From assembly GCF_026619435.1 (NCBI RefSeq), contig NZ_JAOVZQ010000001.1:999501-1063500 (forward strand): a DNA stretch of 64,000 nucleotides, given 5' to 3'. The translations under genes and the position numbers were made by a program. The DNA is from Hoeflea ulvae. GTDB lineage: Bacteria; Pseudomonadota; Alphaproteobacteria; Rhizobiales; Rhizobiaceae. Positions 27,917-37,519 of the stretch are shown here, one piece after another (within the stretch, counting starts at the first letter, position 1; every line of letters starts with the position of its first letter). The notes beneath the pieces were generated by a model. It did not search any database, had not been told where the DNA came from, and saw only the letters and a program-made list of their open reading frames with translations.

Positions 27917-29271
27917 CCGAAGTCACAGCCAATACGCAGGCGGCACTCCGCGGCGGCAAAGGCGGATCGCTGCTCGAAGTCGGGGCGCGGACCCGCAAAC
28001 GCCACCGCACGGAACGCCGTTTCCGGCTGATGGGTCTGGCGGCTGTCGTGTTCGGCCTGCTGGCGCTGGTCGGCCTGATGACGTCGATCCTCTCGAACGG
28101 CCTGTCGTCGTTCCGCCAGACCTATGTGACCATGGATGTCTATCTCGACCCGGCCAAGCTCGACAAGAAGGGCAATCTTGATCCGGCGGATCTGCAGAAG
28201 ATTACCACATTCACCATCCAGCCGCTGATCCAGGCATCGCTCAAGACGATGATGGACGAGCGCGGCATTGCGGTGGAAGGGGTTGATGCCAAAGAAGCCT
28301 TCGCGCTGATTTCCAAGGAGGCGCCTGCACAATTGCGCCATTTCGTTCTGGCTGACCCGACGCAGATCGGCAAGACGGTGTCCTTCAACATGCTCGCGTC
28401 AGGCCGCATCGATGGCTACTACAAGGGCCGCGTAAGCATGGAATCGGCGGCGCTTGACCGCAATATCTCGCCCGCGCAACTGCAGCTGGCCGACGAGCTC
28501 AAACAGGCCGGCATTCTGGAATCGCGCTTCAACTGGTCTTTCTTCACCGCACCCGATGCCTCCGACACGCGGCCGGAAGCAGCCGGTCTGGGCGTTGCCA
28601 TTCTCGGCTCGGCCTATATGATGCTGATCGTGCTGGTGCTGGCATTGCCGATCGGCGTCGCCGCCTCGATCTATCTTGAGGAATTCGCGCCTCAAAACCG
28701 CTGGACCGACCTGATCGAGGTCAATATTGCCAATCTGGCTGCGGTTCCCTCCATTGTCTTCGGCATTCTCGGCCTGGCGATCTTCATCAATTTTGTCGGC
28801 CTGCCACAGTCCGCACCGATTGTTGGCGGTCTTGTGCTGACGCTGATGACGCTGCCGACCATCATCATCGCCACCCGCGCCGCGCTCAAGGCGGTGCCGC
28901 CCTCGATCAACGATGCCGCGCTTGGCATCGGCGCATCGAAAATGCAGGCAATCTTTCACCACGTCCTGCCGCTCGCAGCACCTGGCATTCTCACCGGCAC
29001 GATCCTCGGGCTTGCTCAGGCGCTGGGTGAAACAGCACCTCTGCTCTTGATCGGCATGGTGGCCTTCGTGCGCGAATATCCAGGCGCGCCGCCGGAAGGC
29101 TTCTTTGATCCCGCATCGGCGCTTCCGGTCCAGGTCTACAACTGGACCCAGCGCGGCGATCCGGCCTTTGTCGAGCGGGCATCGGGCGCCATCATTGTGC
29201 TGCTGGTGTTTCTCCTGATCATGAACGCCATAGCCATTCTGCTGCGCCGCCGCTTTGAACGCCGCTGGTAG
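27913..29271 (+). CDS. pstA: phosphate ABC transporter permease
   Basis: The 452-residue permease is the partner of PstC. A positively charged N-terminus (residues 30-45, RTRKRHRTERR) precedes the first helix. A large periplasmic loop spans roughly residues 75-225, and the permease domain occupies the rest. The EAA region is DAALGIGASKMQAIFHHVLP, and AAVPSIVFGILGLAIF mirrors the PstC segment. Long N-terminal loops are usual in this clade. The gene starts inside the pstC stop and is followed after about 70 bp by pstB. Confidence 0.93.
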   Translation: MTEVTANTQAALRGGKGGSLLEVGARTRKRHRTERRFRLMGLAAVVFGLLALVGLMTSILSNGLSSFRQTYVTMDVYLDPAKLDKKGNLDPADLQKITTFTIQPLIQASLKTMMDERGIAVEGVDAKEAFALISKEAPAQLRHFVLADPTQIGKTVSFNMLASGRIDGYYKGRVSMESAALDRNISPAQLQLADELKQAGILESRFNWSFFTAPDASDTRPEAAGLGVAILGSAYMMLIVLVLALPIGVAASIYLEEFAPQNRWTDLIEVNIANLAAVPSIVFGILGLAIFINFVGLPQSAPIVGGLVLTLMTLPTIIIATRAALKAVPPSINDAALGIGASKMQAIFHHVLPLAAPGILTGTILGLAQALGETAPLLLIGMVAFVREYPGAPPEGFFDPASALPVQVYNWTQRGDPAFVERASGAIIVLLVFLLIMNAIAILLRRRFERRW

Positions 29272-29340
29272 ATGCCAAAGATGCAATCGCACAAACGACC
29301 AAGCCCTGAGTATACTGAAATTGTTGAAGGGAAGACGGAG

Positions 29341-30156
29341 ATGAACATCATGTCGGAAGCGGCTACGGAAAGAGCGGTCACCGCAGCGGTTGACCAGTTC
29401 GAGATCAAGATGCGCGGCACCGATGTCTGCGTCTACTACGGTGAGAAACAGGCGCTGTTCGACGTCAATCTCGAGGTCCGCAAGAACAGCGTGACCGCGC
29501 TGATCGGCCCGTCGGGCTGCGGCAAGTCGACATTCCTGCGCTGCCTCAACCGGATGAACGACACCATCGACATCTGCCGCATCACCGGCGAGATCACATT
29601 CGATGGCGAGAACATCTATGCCCCGATGATCGATGTCGTCGAACTGCGCGCCCGCGTCGGCATGGTGTTTCAAAAGCCCAATCCGTTCCCCAAATCGATC
29701 TATGAAAATGTCGTCTATGGTCCGCGCATTCATGGCCAGGTCACCACCCGCGCCGAGATGGACGAGATCGTCGAGCGCAGCCTGATCAAGGCCGGCCTGT
29801 TCAACGAGGTCAAGGACCGCCTGCATGAGCCGGGAACCGGCCTGTCGGGCGGCCAGCAGCAGCGGCTTTGCATCGCCCGCGCCATCGCCGTCAGCCCCGA
29901 AGTGATCCTGATGGACGAGCCCTGCTCGGCGCTCGACCCGATCGCCACGGCCAAGGTCGAGGAGCTGATCGATGAATTGCGCGAAAACTACACCATCGTC
30001 ATCGTCACCCATTCCATGCAGCAGGCAGCCCGTGTGTCGCAACGCACGGCCATGTTCCACCTCGGCAAACTTGTCGAGGAAGGCCCGACCGACAAGATGT
30101 TCACCAATCCGGACACCAAGCTGACCCAGGATTACATCACCGGCCGCTTCGGCTAA
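29341..30156 (+). CDS. pstB: phosphate ABC transporter ATP-binding protein
   Basis: The 271-residue ATPase drives PstSCA. Walker A is [14 protein letters not shown], the signature motif is [14 protein letters not shown], Walker B is [13 protein letters not shown], and the switch His is in [13 protein letters not shown]. The Q-loop reads [11 protein letters not shown], typical of PstB. MNIMSEA matches rhizobial PstB N-termini; the second ATG (29350) has GGAG at ideal spacing and is an alternative. The open frame upstream to 29272 has no family similarity. Confidence 0.96.
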   Translation: MNIMSEAATERAVTAAVDQFEIKMRGTDVCVYYGEKQALFDVNLEVRKNSVTALIGPSGCGKSTFLRCLNRMNDTIDICRITGEITFDGENIYAPMIDVVELRARVGMVFQKPNPFPKSIYENVVYGPRIHGQVTTRAEMDEIVERSLIKAGLFNEVKDRLHEPGTGLSGGQQQRLCIARAIAVSPEVILMDEPCSALDPIATAKVEELIDELRENYTIVIVTHSMQQAARVSQRTAMFHLGKLVEEGPTDKMFTNPDTKLTQDYITGRFG

Positions 30157-30202
30157 GGCGACTGCCGCGCATGTCACGAATACAGGATTGAAGGATCACA
30201 CA

Positions 30203-30925
30203 ATGCCCGAAGCTCACACCGTCACAGCCTATGATGACGAACTCCGCTTCCTTGTGCGCCGCTTGTCGGAAATGGGCGGCATCGCCGAGCGCATGGTCGC
30301 AGACGCAGTCGCGGCGCTGGTCAATGCCGACACGGCGTCGGCGCAACGGGTCATCTCCGAAGACCTGCTGCTGGATGAGGGGGAGCGCGAGATCTACGAC
30401 AAGGCAGTCCTGATCATCGCCAAGCGCCAGCCGATGGCGTCGGATCTGCGCGAAATCATCGGCTCGATCCGCATCGCCTCCGATCTCGAGCGCGTCGGCG
30501 ATCTCGGCAAGAACATCGCCAAGCGGGTGATCGCGGTCCACACCATGGCGCAGCCGCGCAAGCTGGTGCGCGGGCTCGAGCACCTGGCCGAACTGGCGCT
30601 GACCCAGCTCAAGGAAGTGCTTGATGCCTTTGCCACCCGCTCGCCGGAACTTGCGCACAGCATCCGCGAGCGTGACGAGGAAATCGACGCCATCTACACT
30701 TCGCTGTTTCGCGAATTGCTGACCTACATGATGGAAGATCCGCGCAACATCACCGCCTGCACCCATCTGCTGTTCTGCGCCAAGAACATCGAGCGGATCG
30801 GCGATCACGCCACCAACATTGCCGAAACGGTCTATTATGTTGCCACCGGCGAGCAGCTGTCCGCTGACCGTCCCAAGGACGATGACACCGCCAGCATGAT
30901 CGCGCCCGGTCCGGGCGCGTCGTGA
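30203..30925 (+). CDS. phoU: phosphate signalling protein PhoU
   Basis: The 240-residue all-helical protein consists of two PhoU repeats. It links the Pst transporter to PhoR and dampens the Pho response when phosphate is plentiful. The conserved metal-binding E/DxxxD patterns are visible in both halves: SDLERVGDLGKNIAKR around residue 95 and CAKNIERIGDHATNIAE near residue 200. The ATG at 30203 has AAGGA 7 nt upstream. It lies between pstB and phoB in the same direction, with short gaps. Confidence 0.95.
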   Translation: MPEAHTVTAYDDELRFLVRRLSEMGGIAERMVADAVAALVNADTASAQRVISEDLLLDEGEREIYDKAVLIIAKRQPMASDLREIIGSIRIASDLERVGDLGKNIAKRVIAVHTMAQPRKLVRGLEHLAELALTQLKEVLDAFATRSPELAHSIRERDEEIDAIYTSLFRELLTYMMEDPRNITACTHLLFCAKNIERIGDHATNIAETVYYVATGEQLSADRPKDDDTASMIAPGPGAS

Positions 30926-30947
30926 TACTGCGGGGAGTAAGCTGATC

Positions 30948-31637
30948 ATGGCCATGAGCCCACGCATTACCGTTGTCGAGGACGAGGAAGCACTCTCGGT
31001 GCTGCTTCGCTACAATCTGGAATCCGAAGGGTATGAGGTTGATACCGTCTTGCGCGGTGACGAAGCTGAAATCCGGCTGCAGGAACGGGTGCCGGATCTC
31101 CTGATCCTGGACTGGATGCTGCCGGGGATTTCCGGCATCGAACTGTGCCGGCGTTTGCGCGCCCGGCCTGAAACCGAACGCCTGCCGATCATCATGCTGA
31201 CCGCCCGCGGCGAGGAAAGCGAACGGGTCCGCGGACTTGCAACCGGCGCCGACGATTTCGTCGTCAAGCCGTTCTCCACCCCCGAATTGCTGGCCCGGGT
31301 CCGGGCCATGCTGCGCCGGGCGCGGCCCGAAAGCATCTCGACGCAGCTCAAGGTCGGTGACATCGAGCTGGACCGCGAAACCCACCGGGTGCGCCGTCGC
31401 GGCCGTGACGTCAAGCTGGGGCCGACCGAGTTCAAGCTTCTGGAATATCTGATGAGCTCGCCGGGCCGGGTCTATTCGCGGGCGCAACTGCTCGATGGCG
31501 TCTGGGGCCATGATGTCTATGTCGACGAACGCACGGTCGATGTCCATGTCGGCCGGTTGCGCAAGGCGGTCAATCTGTCGGGCATGCGCGACACCATCCG
31601 CACCGTGCGCGGCGCCGGCTATTCGATCGAGGCCTGA
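30948..31637 (+). CDS. phoB: phosphate regulon response regulator
   Basis: The 229-residue OmpR-family regulator is phosphorylated by PhoR and binds Pho boxes such as the one before pstS. The receiver domain (residues 1-120) has the acidic pair Glu11/Asp12, the phospho-acceptor Asp55 in LILDWMLPG and Lys107 in VVKPFS. The winged-helix domain occupies residues 130-229, with KLGPTEFKLLEYL and VDVHVGRLRKAVN as the recognition part. It is the last gene of the operon and followed by a strong hairpin. The second Met (codon 3) is an alternative start. Confidence 0.96.
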   Translation: MAMSPRITVVEDEEALSVLLRYNLESEGYEVDTVLRGDEAEIRLQERVPDLLILDWMLPGISGIELCRRLRARPETERLPIIMLTARGEESERVRGLATGADDFVVKPFSTPELLARVRAMLRRARPESISTQLKVGDIELDRETHRVRRRGRDVKLGPTEFKLLEYLMSSPGRVYSRAQLLDGVWGHDVYVDERTVDVHVGRLRKAVNLSGMRDTIRTVRGAGYSIEA

Positions 31638-31747
31638 CGCAAGGCGTCAGCCGATGATGGTATCACCAGCGCGGCCGGCATCTTGCGCCAGCCGTGATCT
31701 CCGCGTCAGCGGGTCTGATCGCTGGCGTCACCGGTCCCCAAACGTAC

Positions 31748-31776
31748 AAAGCCCGGATCGATGCGATCCGGGCTTT
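31748..31776. terminator. bidirectional intrinsic terminator between phoB and gcrA
   Basis: A perfect 13-bp stem (AAAGCCCGGATCG with CGATCCGGGCTTT) has a 3-nt ATG loop. It separates two convergent transcription units, 111 bp after phoB and 24 bp after the gcrA stop. Confidence 0.85.
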
Positions 31777-31799
31777 GCAAATCCTCGATACAGCGCGGT

Positions 31800-32324
31800 T
31801 CAGCGGGCGCGCTTGCGCTCGCTGGAAGGCTGGAACGCCAGCTTGGCGTGGTAGCCGCAATAGGGCGACGCTTCACCGGAATCATTGCCGCAAAAGTGAA
31901 AGCCGTCCTGCAACGGATCGCCGAGCGGCCATTTGCAGGTCCGCTCGGAAAGTTCGATCAGCGTCAGGCGACGCGAGATCGGCACCACGACATCGTCGAT
32001 CGGCCGTGTGTCGACATCTTCCACGGCGACGACGTCAAGCTCTTCCTTCAGGGCCGCGCCACCGCTTGAGCGGCTGACGGTGCGGGTTGTCTGTGTGGCC
32101 GTGCGTCCGGCGTAATTCGGTGCGCGCGGTGCTGCGGTTGTGCGCTTGGTGCGCACTGCCGACTGACCACCGCTTTTGGCCCGGCCGGGAAGGTTGAGGC
32201 GGTGCACCTTGCCGATCACCGCATTGCGGCTGACGCCGCCAAGCTGTGCCGCGATCTGACTGGCGCTCAGCCCGTCTGCCCAGAGTTTCTTGAGTCTCTC
32301 AACCCGTTCATCAGTCCAGTTCAT
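31800..32324 (-). CDS. gcrA: cell-cycle regulator GcrA
   Basis: The 174-residue alphaproteobacterial regulator binds sigma-70 RNA polymerase and activates promoters carrying methylated GANTC sites. The N-terminal helix-turn-helix is clear (MNWTDERVERLKKLWADG, then SASQIAAQLGGVSRNAVIGK). A low-complexity basic linker follows at residues 50-100. The C-terminal domain has TCKWPLGDP and the cysteine-containing FHFCGN...SPYCGYH, the sigma-contacting region in the family. Its leader carries two inverted repeats and a GAATC site, and more GANTC sites lie further upstream, so methylation-dependent feedback is plausible. Confidence 0.95.
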   Translation of the reverse strand: MNWTDERVERLKKLWADGLSASQIAAQLGGVSRNAVIGKVHRLNLPGRAKSGGQSAVRTKRTTAAPRAPNYAGRTATQTTRTVSRSSGGAALKEELDVVAVEDVDTRPIDDVVVPISRRLTLIELSERTCKWPLGDPLQDGFHFCGNDSGEASPYCGYHAKLAFQPSSERKRAR

Positions 32325-32375
32325 GCCTTGGTCTCCGTATATCCCGTGTTCCGGGATGGCAGAATCCCTCACCGC

Positions 32376-32395
32376 AGCTCCGGATGTCCGGAGCT
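32376..32395. repeat. perfect dyad in the gcrA upstream region
   Basis: AGCTCCGGA and TCCGGAGCT flank a two-base centre, about 52 bp upstream of the gcrA start codon. It could be an operator or a hairpin in the leader transcript. No U-run follows on either side. Confidence 0.6.
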
Positions 32396-32484
32396 CATAC
32401 GCTCGGTTGCTGTGAGGTGAATAGGGTCCGCCGCGAACGTCTAATTCATGTTTTCAACTTAGTGGTCGCATGACTTTATGACAA

Positions 32485-32508
32485 GAGTCAGGCGAATCAT
32501 GGTGATTC
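32485..32508. promoter_or_regulatory. cluster of three GANTC (CcrM) methylation sites
   Basis: GAGTC (32485), GAATC (32494) and GATTC (32504) occur within 24 bp, roughly one helical turn apart. CcrM methylates GANTC in alphaproteobacteria and GcrA reads hemi- and fully methylated sites. The cluster is about 160 bp upstream of gcrA and 300 bp upstream of argD. Its role is inferred. Confidence 0.5.
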
Positions 32509-32803
32509 CTTTTTGCGGTTTTCCCCAACTTACCGAAAAAGCAAGTCCCCCGGCCTTGCCACGCTTCTCAAGCCGCCGCGCAATCGGCCCGGGCCATGGT
32601 ATGATGCAGAACGCGGCGGGTGTTGCGGGGGCGGAGCCCCGGCTCATTGACAGTCCAGACCGAAATGTAAATAGTGCCCACGCCGCCCCGGAATGGGCGG
32701 CATTTTTGGTTTTCCGGCACTGGGTGACTGGGCGGAACGCAACAACCTCCGCCAAGCGTCGGTCAAAGCACCGATGCCCGGTGTCCAATGGGAGATGAGC
32801 GCC

Positions 32804-33991
32804 ATGGCTGATGTCAAGCCGCTTTATGATACGTACAACCGGGTTCCGCTGGTGTTCGAACGCGGGCATGGCGTCTGGCTGGAGACAGATACCGGTGAGC
32901 GCTATCTCGATTTTGCCGCAGGCATCGCCGTCAATTCGCTCGGCCATACTCACCCGCATCTTGTCGAAGCGCTGAAGGCGCAGGCCGACAAGCTGTGGCA
33001 TCTCTCCAATGTCCACGAAATTCCTGGCCAGACCCGCATGGCCGAACGGCTCACCCGGGTGACCTTCGCCGACAAGGTGTTCTTCACCAATTCAGGCGCG
33101 GAAGCACTCGAATGCGCCATCAAGACCGCGCGCCGACATTTCTATGTCAACGGCCAGCCGGAGCGCTACCGCATCATCACCATGGAAGGCGCGTTTCATG
33201 GTCGCACACTGGCAACCATCGCCGCCGGCGGCCAGGCCAAGTATCTTGAGGGCTTCGGCCCGAAGGTCGAGGGTTTCGATCAGGTGCCGTTTGATGATCT
33301 CGACGCCGTCAAGGCGGCCGTCACCGAACACACCGCAGCCATTCTTGTCGAGCCGGTGCAGGGCGAGGGCGGTGTCCGCCCGCTGTCGAGCGAGACCCTG
33401 CGGGCGCTGCGCGAGCTCTGCGACGAACAGGGGATCCTGCTGGTTCTGGACGAGGTCCAGTCCGGTGTCGGACGCACCGGCAAGCTGTTCGCCCATGAAT
33501 GGGCCGGGATCGAGCCCGACATCATGGCGATTGCCAAGGGCATCGGCGGCGGTTTCCCGTTCGGCGCCTGCCTGGCCACCGCCGAGGCCGCCGACGGCAT
33601 GACCTTTGGCACCCATGGCACCACCTATGGCGGCAATCCGCTCGCCATGGCGGTCGGCAACGCCGTGCTCGATGTCATCCTCGACGAGGGTTTTCTCCCG
33701 CATGTCAACGACATTGCGCTGCTGTTGCGGCAGGGACTGGCCTCGCTCAAGGACCGCTATCCGGATCTGATCAAGGACGTGCGCGGAACAGGCCTGCTGC
33801 TCGGCATCCAGTGCGCCAAATCCAATGCCGATCTGGTGATGGCCATGCGCAACGAAAACCTGCTCGGCGTGCCCGCCGGCGACAATGTCGTCCGCTTGCT
33901 GCCGCCCCTGATCGTGACCGCCGAAGAGGCCCGAGAAGCCCTTTCCAGAATAGAGGCGGCGCTCGACATGCTGTCTCACAAATCCCCTTAA
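32804..33991 (+). CDS. argD: acetylornithine aminotransferase
   Basis: The 395-residue class III PLP aminotransferase converts N-acetylglutamate semialdehyde to N-acetylornithine in arginine synthesis, and may also act on succinyl-diaminopimelate. Motifs include [31 protein letters not shown], the PLP Asp in [14 protein letters not shown] and the Schiff-base lysine in [12 protein letters not shown]. The ATG at 32804 has GGAG 9 nt upstream and yields [13 protein letters not shown], matching rhizobial ArgD. The earlier in-frame Mets are too close to that site or lack one. argF follows after 14 bp, so the two form an operon. Confidence 0.95.
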   Translation: MADVKPLYDTYNRVPLVFERGHGVWLETDTGERYLDFAAGIAVNSLGHTHPHLVEALKAQADKLWHLSNVHEIPGQTRMAERLTRVTFADKVFFTNSGAEALECAIKTARRHFYVNGQPERYRIITMEGAFHGRTLATIAAGGQAKYLEGFGPKVEGFDQVPFDDLDAVKAAVTEHTAAILVEPVQGEGGVRPLSSETLRALRELCDEQGILLVLDEVQSGVGRTGKLFAHEWAGIEPDIMAIAKGIGGGFPFGACLATAEAADGMTFGTHGTTYGGNPLAMAVGNAVLDVILDEGFLPHVNDIALLLRQGLASLKDRYPDLIKDVRGTGLLLGIQCAKSNADLVMAMRNENLLGVPAGDNVVRLLPPLIVTAEEAREALSRIEAALDMLSHKSP

Positions 33992-34005
33992 CCGGACTGG
34001 ATCCC

Positions 34006-34929
34006 ATGACGCAGACCAAATCCGACGGAACCCGCCACTTTCTTGACCTCTCCGCTGTCAGCGCGGCCGATCTGCGCGCCATGCTTGATGCGGCGCGCGC
34101 CGCCAAGGCAGACGCTGAGAGCGATCGCCCGCTCGCCGGCAAGATGCTGGCGATGATCTTCGAAAAGCCCTCGACCCGCACCCGGGTGTCGTTCGATGTC
34201 GGCATGCGCCAGCTCGGCGGCGAGACCCTGTTTCTCTCGGGCACAGAGATGCAGCTGGGCCGCGCCGAGACCATTGCCGACACCGCCAAGGTGCTGTCGC
34301 GCTATGTCGACATGATCATGATCCGCACGCTTGACCATTCGCGCATGCTGGAACTGGCCGAGCACGCCACCGTACCGGTGATCAACGCGCTGACCGATGA
34401 CACCCATCCCTGCCAGATCATGGCCGATATTCTCACCTTCGAGGAGCATCGCGGCCCGGTGAAAGGCAAGACCCTGGCCTGGACCGGTGACGGCAACAAT
34501 GTGCTTCATTCGCTGATCGAGGGCGCCGGCCAGTTCGGCTACCGGATGCAGATTGCCACACCGGCAGGTTCCGAGCCCGATGCACGATATGTCGACTATG
34601 CCCGCAAGCTCGGTGCCGAGATCGACCTTAGCGCCGATCCGGAGCGTGCCATCAAGGGCGCCGACTGCGTCATCACCGACACCTGGGTGTCGATGAACCA
34701 GGAACACAAGGCCCGCGGCCACAATGTCTTCCTGCCCTATCAGGTCAATGAGAGCCTGATGGCGAAAGCCAATCCGGACGCTTTGTTCATGCATTGCCTG
34801 CCGGCCCATCGTGGCGAGGAGGTCACCGACGGGGTGATGGATGGACCGCAATCGGTGGTGTTTGACGAAGCCGAAAACCGGCTTCATGCGCAAAAGGCGG
34901 TGATGCGCTGGTGCATGGGCGTCCTTTAG
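34006..34929 (+). CDS. argF: ornithine carbamoyltransferase
   Basis: The 307-residue enzyme makes citrulline from ornithine and carbamoyl phosphate. The carbamoyl-phosphate motif is [12 protein letters not shown] near residues 48-59. The ornithine-binding segments are [20 protein letters not shown] and the catalytic Cys in [13 protein letters not shown]. It follows argD by 14 bp in the same direction. The protein is of normal length with no oddities. hslO lies about 110 bp downstream and may be part of the same transcript, an arrangement found in several rhizobia. Confidence 0.96.
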   Translation: MTQTKSDGTRHFLDLSAVSAADLRAMLDAARAAKADAESDRPLAGKMLAMIFEKPSTRTRVSFDVGMRQLGGETLFLSGTEMQLGRAETIADTAKVLSRYVDMIMIRTLDHSRMLELAEHATVPVINALTDDTHPCQIMADILTFEEHRGPVKGKTLAWTGDGNNVLHSLIEGAGQFGYRMQIATPAGSEPDARYVDYARKLGAEIDLSADPERAIKGADCVITDTWVSMNQEHKARGHNVFLPYQVNESLMAKANPDALFMHCLPAHRGEEVTDGVMDGPQSVVFDEAENRLHAQKAVMRWCMGVL

Positions 34930-35041
34930 CCCTCTGGCGCTTTTGCCGGACAGTACCTATATGCGCCGTTTGTAATGTGAACGCGGATCATGCCTGGACA
35001 ATCAGGGCAGGACGCAACACGCTCAACAATCGGGAATGATG

Positions 35042-36034
35042 ATGGAAACCGATATCCAAACCCTCGGCGAGCCTGGCTTCGCCGGAGACGACAGTGTTCT
35101 GCCCTTCGATGTGGACGGTCTGGATGTGCGCGGACGCACCGTGCAGCTTGGACCGATGATCGATGCAATCCTTGCGCGGCATTCCTATCCGGAGCCCGTG
35201 GCGCGGCTGCTTGCCGAAGCCATCGCGCTGACGGTGCTGCTCGGGACCTCGCTCAAATTCGAGGGCAAGCTGATTGTCCAGACCAAGGGCGATGGCCCCG
35301 TGGATCTTCTCGTGGCGGACTTCACCACGCCGGGAAACCTGCGAGCCTACGCCCGTTTTGACGAAGAGCGCCTTGCCGCAGCCCAGGCCGCGGGGATGAC
35401 CAGCCCTGCCGAGTTGCTCGGCACCGGGGTGCTCGCCTTCACCATCGACCAGGGCGAGTACATGCAGCGCTATCAGGGCATTGTCGAAATGAAGGGCGAA
35501 ACGCTGGAAGCCATGGCGGAGACCTATTTCCGCCAGTCCGAGCAGATCCCGACGCTCGTGCGGCTGGCCGTGGGGGAACTGTTTGACCGCGACAGCGACG
35601 GCAACCCGCGCCAGAGCTGGCGCGCCGGCGGCATCGTCGTGCAGTTCCTGCCGCAGTCACCCGAGCGGATGCGCCAGCCCGACCTTCCCGGCGGCGATGC
35701 GCCCGAGGGCATTGAGGAACCGTTCCACAATGATGATGACGGCTGGGCCGAGGCCAAGGCGCTTGTCGGCACCGTGCAGCCCGGTGAACTGACCGATCCG
35801 GAAGTCGGCGCCGAACGCCTGCTCTACCGGCTGTTTCATGAACGCGGCGCCAAGGTCTATCCGCCTGTTAAGGTGTTCGACCGGTGCAGCTGCTCGCGCG
35901 AGCGGCTGGGCGAGGTTCTCAGCGGCTTTTCCGCCGAGGAAATCTCCGACAGCGTTGAGGATGGCGAAATCACGGTGCAGTGCGAGTTCTGCTCGACAGC
36001 CTACAAGTTCGATCCGGCCGAGTTTGGCGGGTGA
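35042..36034 (+). CDS. hslO: redox-regulated chaperone Hsp33
   Basis: The protein has about 330 residues. Hsp33 is a holdase activated by oxidation of a zinc-bound cysteine cluster. The N-terminal domain contains LDVRGRTVQLGPMIDAIL and LLAEAIALTVLLGTSLKFEG. The C-terminal redox switch has CSC near residue 282 and CEFC near residue 315, the four zinc ligands. Three consecutive ATGs occur (35036, 35039, 35042); the third has CGGGA at suitable distance. A 50-residue acidic insert-like stretch (GDAPEGIEEPFHNDDDG) precedes the switch domain, as in other alphaproteobacteria. Confidence 0.95.
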   Translation: METDIQTLGEPGFAGDDSVLPFDVDGLDVRGRTVQLGPMIDAILARHSYPEPVARLLAEAIALTVLLGTSLKFEGKLIVQTKGDGPVDLLVADFTTPGNLRAYARFDEERLAAAQAAGMTSPAELLGTGVLAFTIDQGEYMQRYQGIVEMKGETLEAMAETYFRQSEQIPTLVRLAVGELFDRDSDGNPRQSWRAGGIVVQFLPQSPERMRQPDLPGGDAPEGIEEPFHNDDDGWAEAKALVGTVQPGELTDPEVGAERLLYRLFHERGAKVYPPVKVFDRCSCSRERLGEVLSGFSAEEISDSVEDGEITVQCEFCSTAYKFDPAEFGG

Positions 36035-36118
36035 GCCAGCTTTGCCCTAACATGACAAAACTTTAATTTGCCATGTTGGGGCATTGCGTTACCTGTTGAA
36101 CGATAACGGAGGAGATCC

Positions 36119-37519
36119 ATGCTCGACAGGCCCCTGTCCGAAAGGACAGAGACGCGCGCGACCCTGCCAGCTGGTGGGGATGCGAAGAAAGCCGGGTCAG
36201 CCCGTTTCCGGTTCTTGCGGCCTGTGGCGCAATTTGCGCTGATGGCGCTGGTTCTCGCCGGCGGGTGGGTGGTCATGGAGCGCATGGCCGCATCCAGGCC
36301 GGAGCGGACGCCGCGCGCGTTCACGCCTCTGGTCTACACCGTCGACACCATGCCCGCCGCGCGCGCTGACAATCGCCCCGAGATCCGGCTTTACGGCCAG
36401 GTCGATGCCGGCCGCGATGTCGAACTGCGCACCGCAGTCAGCGGCGACGTGGTCGAGATCCATCCTGATCTGGTCGCCGGCCGCCGCGTCGCCAAGGGCA
36501 CGGTGTTGCTGCGTGTTGATGCCTTTGCCTATGAAGGCGCCTTGCTCGAAGCCCGCACCAATCTTGCCTCCGTCCGCGCGGCCATCGCCGAGATCGACGC
36601 GCGGCTGGCTGCGGAGCGCGAGCAGCTGGAGGCGGCCGACGCGCAGCTGGAGCTGGGCCGCGCCGATCTCGAACGGGCCTTGTCGCTGGCCGATTCCGGC
36701 GCCCTGACCGACAAGGAAGTCGATGCGCGGCGGCTTATCCTGTCACAGCGCGAACAGGCTTCTGGCCAGCGCCGCAGCAATATCCTGATCGCCGAGGCGC
36801 AGCGCACCCAGCAGGAGGCAAATGCCGAGCGGCTGGAATGGAAAGTCCGCGAAGCGGAGCGCAAGCTGGCGGAAACCGCGCTGATTGCGCCGTTTGACGG
36901 CATCATTTCCGAAGAATCCGTCGAGACCGGCCGGTCAGTGAATGCCAACGAGGCCCTGGTTTCGATCTATGATGACACAGCGCTTGATGTGCGGTTTACC
37001 CTGACCAATGCCCAATATGGCCGCATGGCGACCGATGCCGACCCGTTGATCGGCCGCAAGGTCGAGGTCAACTGGAGTGTCGGCGGCACCGATTACACCT
37101 GGCCGGCCGTGATCGACCGCATCGGTGCGCGGGTTGCGGCCGAGCGCGGCGGCGTCGAGGTGTTTGCCCGCATCTCCCAGGTCGACAATCCCGTCAAACT
37201 GCGTCCGGGTGCCTTTGTCTCGCTGGTGGTGCCCGATCGCATCTGGCCGCAAACCTTCCGGCTGCCCGAAACCGCGCTGCGCAATTCCGACCACGTCTTC
37301 ATCGTCAAGGACGGCAAGCTGCAGCGCCGCGACGTCCGGCTGATTGCCTGGGACGGCGAGGATGCCATTGTCGATGGCGAGCTCGAGGACGGCGACACCG
37401 TGCTGGTCACGCGCCTGACCGAGGCCACCGAGGGCGTGCGCGTGCGTGAACCCTCCGCAGGCAGCCCGCCGGTGCAAGCCGCGCCGTCGCCCGAGGCGGA
37501 CACGGACAGCGGCCAATGA
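36119..37519 (+). CDS. RND efflux system periplasmic adaptor (membrane fusion protein)
   Basis: The 466-residue protein has one membrane anchor at residues of about 38-55. A beta-barrel/lipoyl half follows (AVSGDVVEIHPDLVAGRRVAKG). A long alpha-hairpin coiled coil rich in Glu, Ala and Arg spans about residues 135-250, the second lipoyl half has LIAPFDGIISEESVETG, and the adaptor then closes. It couples the inner-membrane pump encoded next to an outer-membrane channel that is not in this window. The ATG is preceded by GGAGGAGATCC, a very strong site. Its stop overlaps the start of the pump gene. Confidence 0.92.
   Translation: MLDRPLSERTETRATLPAGGDAKKAGSARFRFLRPVAQFALMALVLAGGWVVMERMAASRPERTPRAFTPLVYTVDTMPAARADNRPEIRLYGQVDAGRDVELRTAVSGDVVEIHPDLVAGRRVAKGTVLLRVDAFAYEGALLEARTNLASVRAAIAEIDARLAAEREQLEAADAQLELGRADLERALSLADSGALTDKEVDARRLILSQREQASGQRRSNILIAEAQRTQQEANAERLEWKVREAERKLAETALIAPFDGIISEESVETGRSVNANEALVSIYDDTALDVRFTLTNAQYGRMATDADPLIGRKVEVNWSVGGTDYTWPAVIDRIGARVAAERGGVEVFARISQVDNPVKLRPGAFVSLVVPDRIWPQTFRLPETALRNSDHVFIVKDGKLQRRDVRLIAWDGEDAIVDGELEDGDTVLVTRLTEATEGVRVREPSAGSPPVQAAPSPEADTDSGQ

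Larger units (their letters stand above)
32325..32803. other. gcrA-argD intergenic regulatory region
   Basis: This 479 bp gap separates divergent gcrA and argD. Near gcrA it holds ATCCCG-TGTTC-CGGGAT (32341-32357) and a GAATC site (32362-32366). Farther out are an AGCTCCGGA-TG-TCCGGAGCT dyad (32376-32395) and three GANTC sites within 24 bp (32485-32508). The argD-proximal half shows no recognisable element except GGAG before the argD start. No gene is supported here. Confidence 0.6.

Noticed and set aside
28399..30177. 592-codon open frame antisense to pstA and pstB
   Set aside because: The plus strand carries both pst genes with full motifs; the antisense frame has no domain and is Asp/Gly/His-rich.
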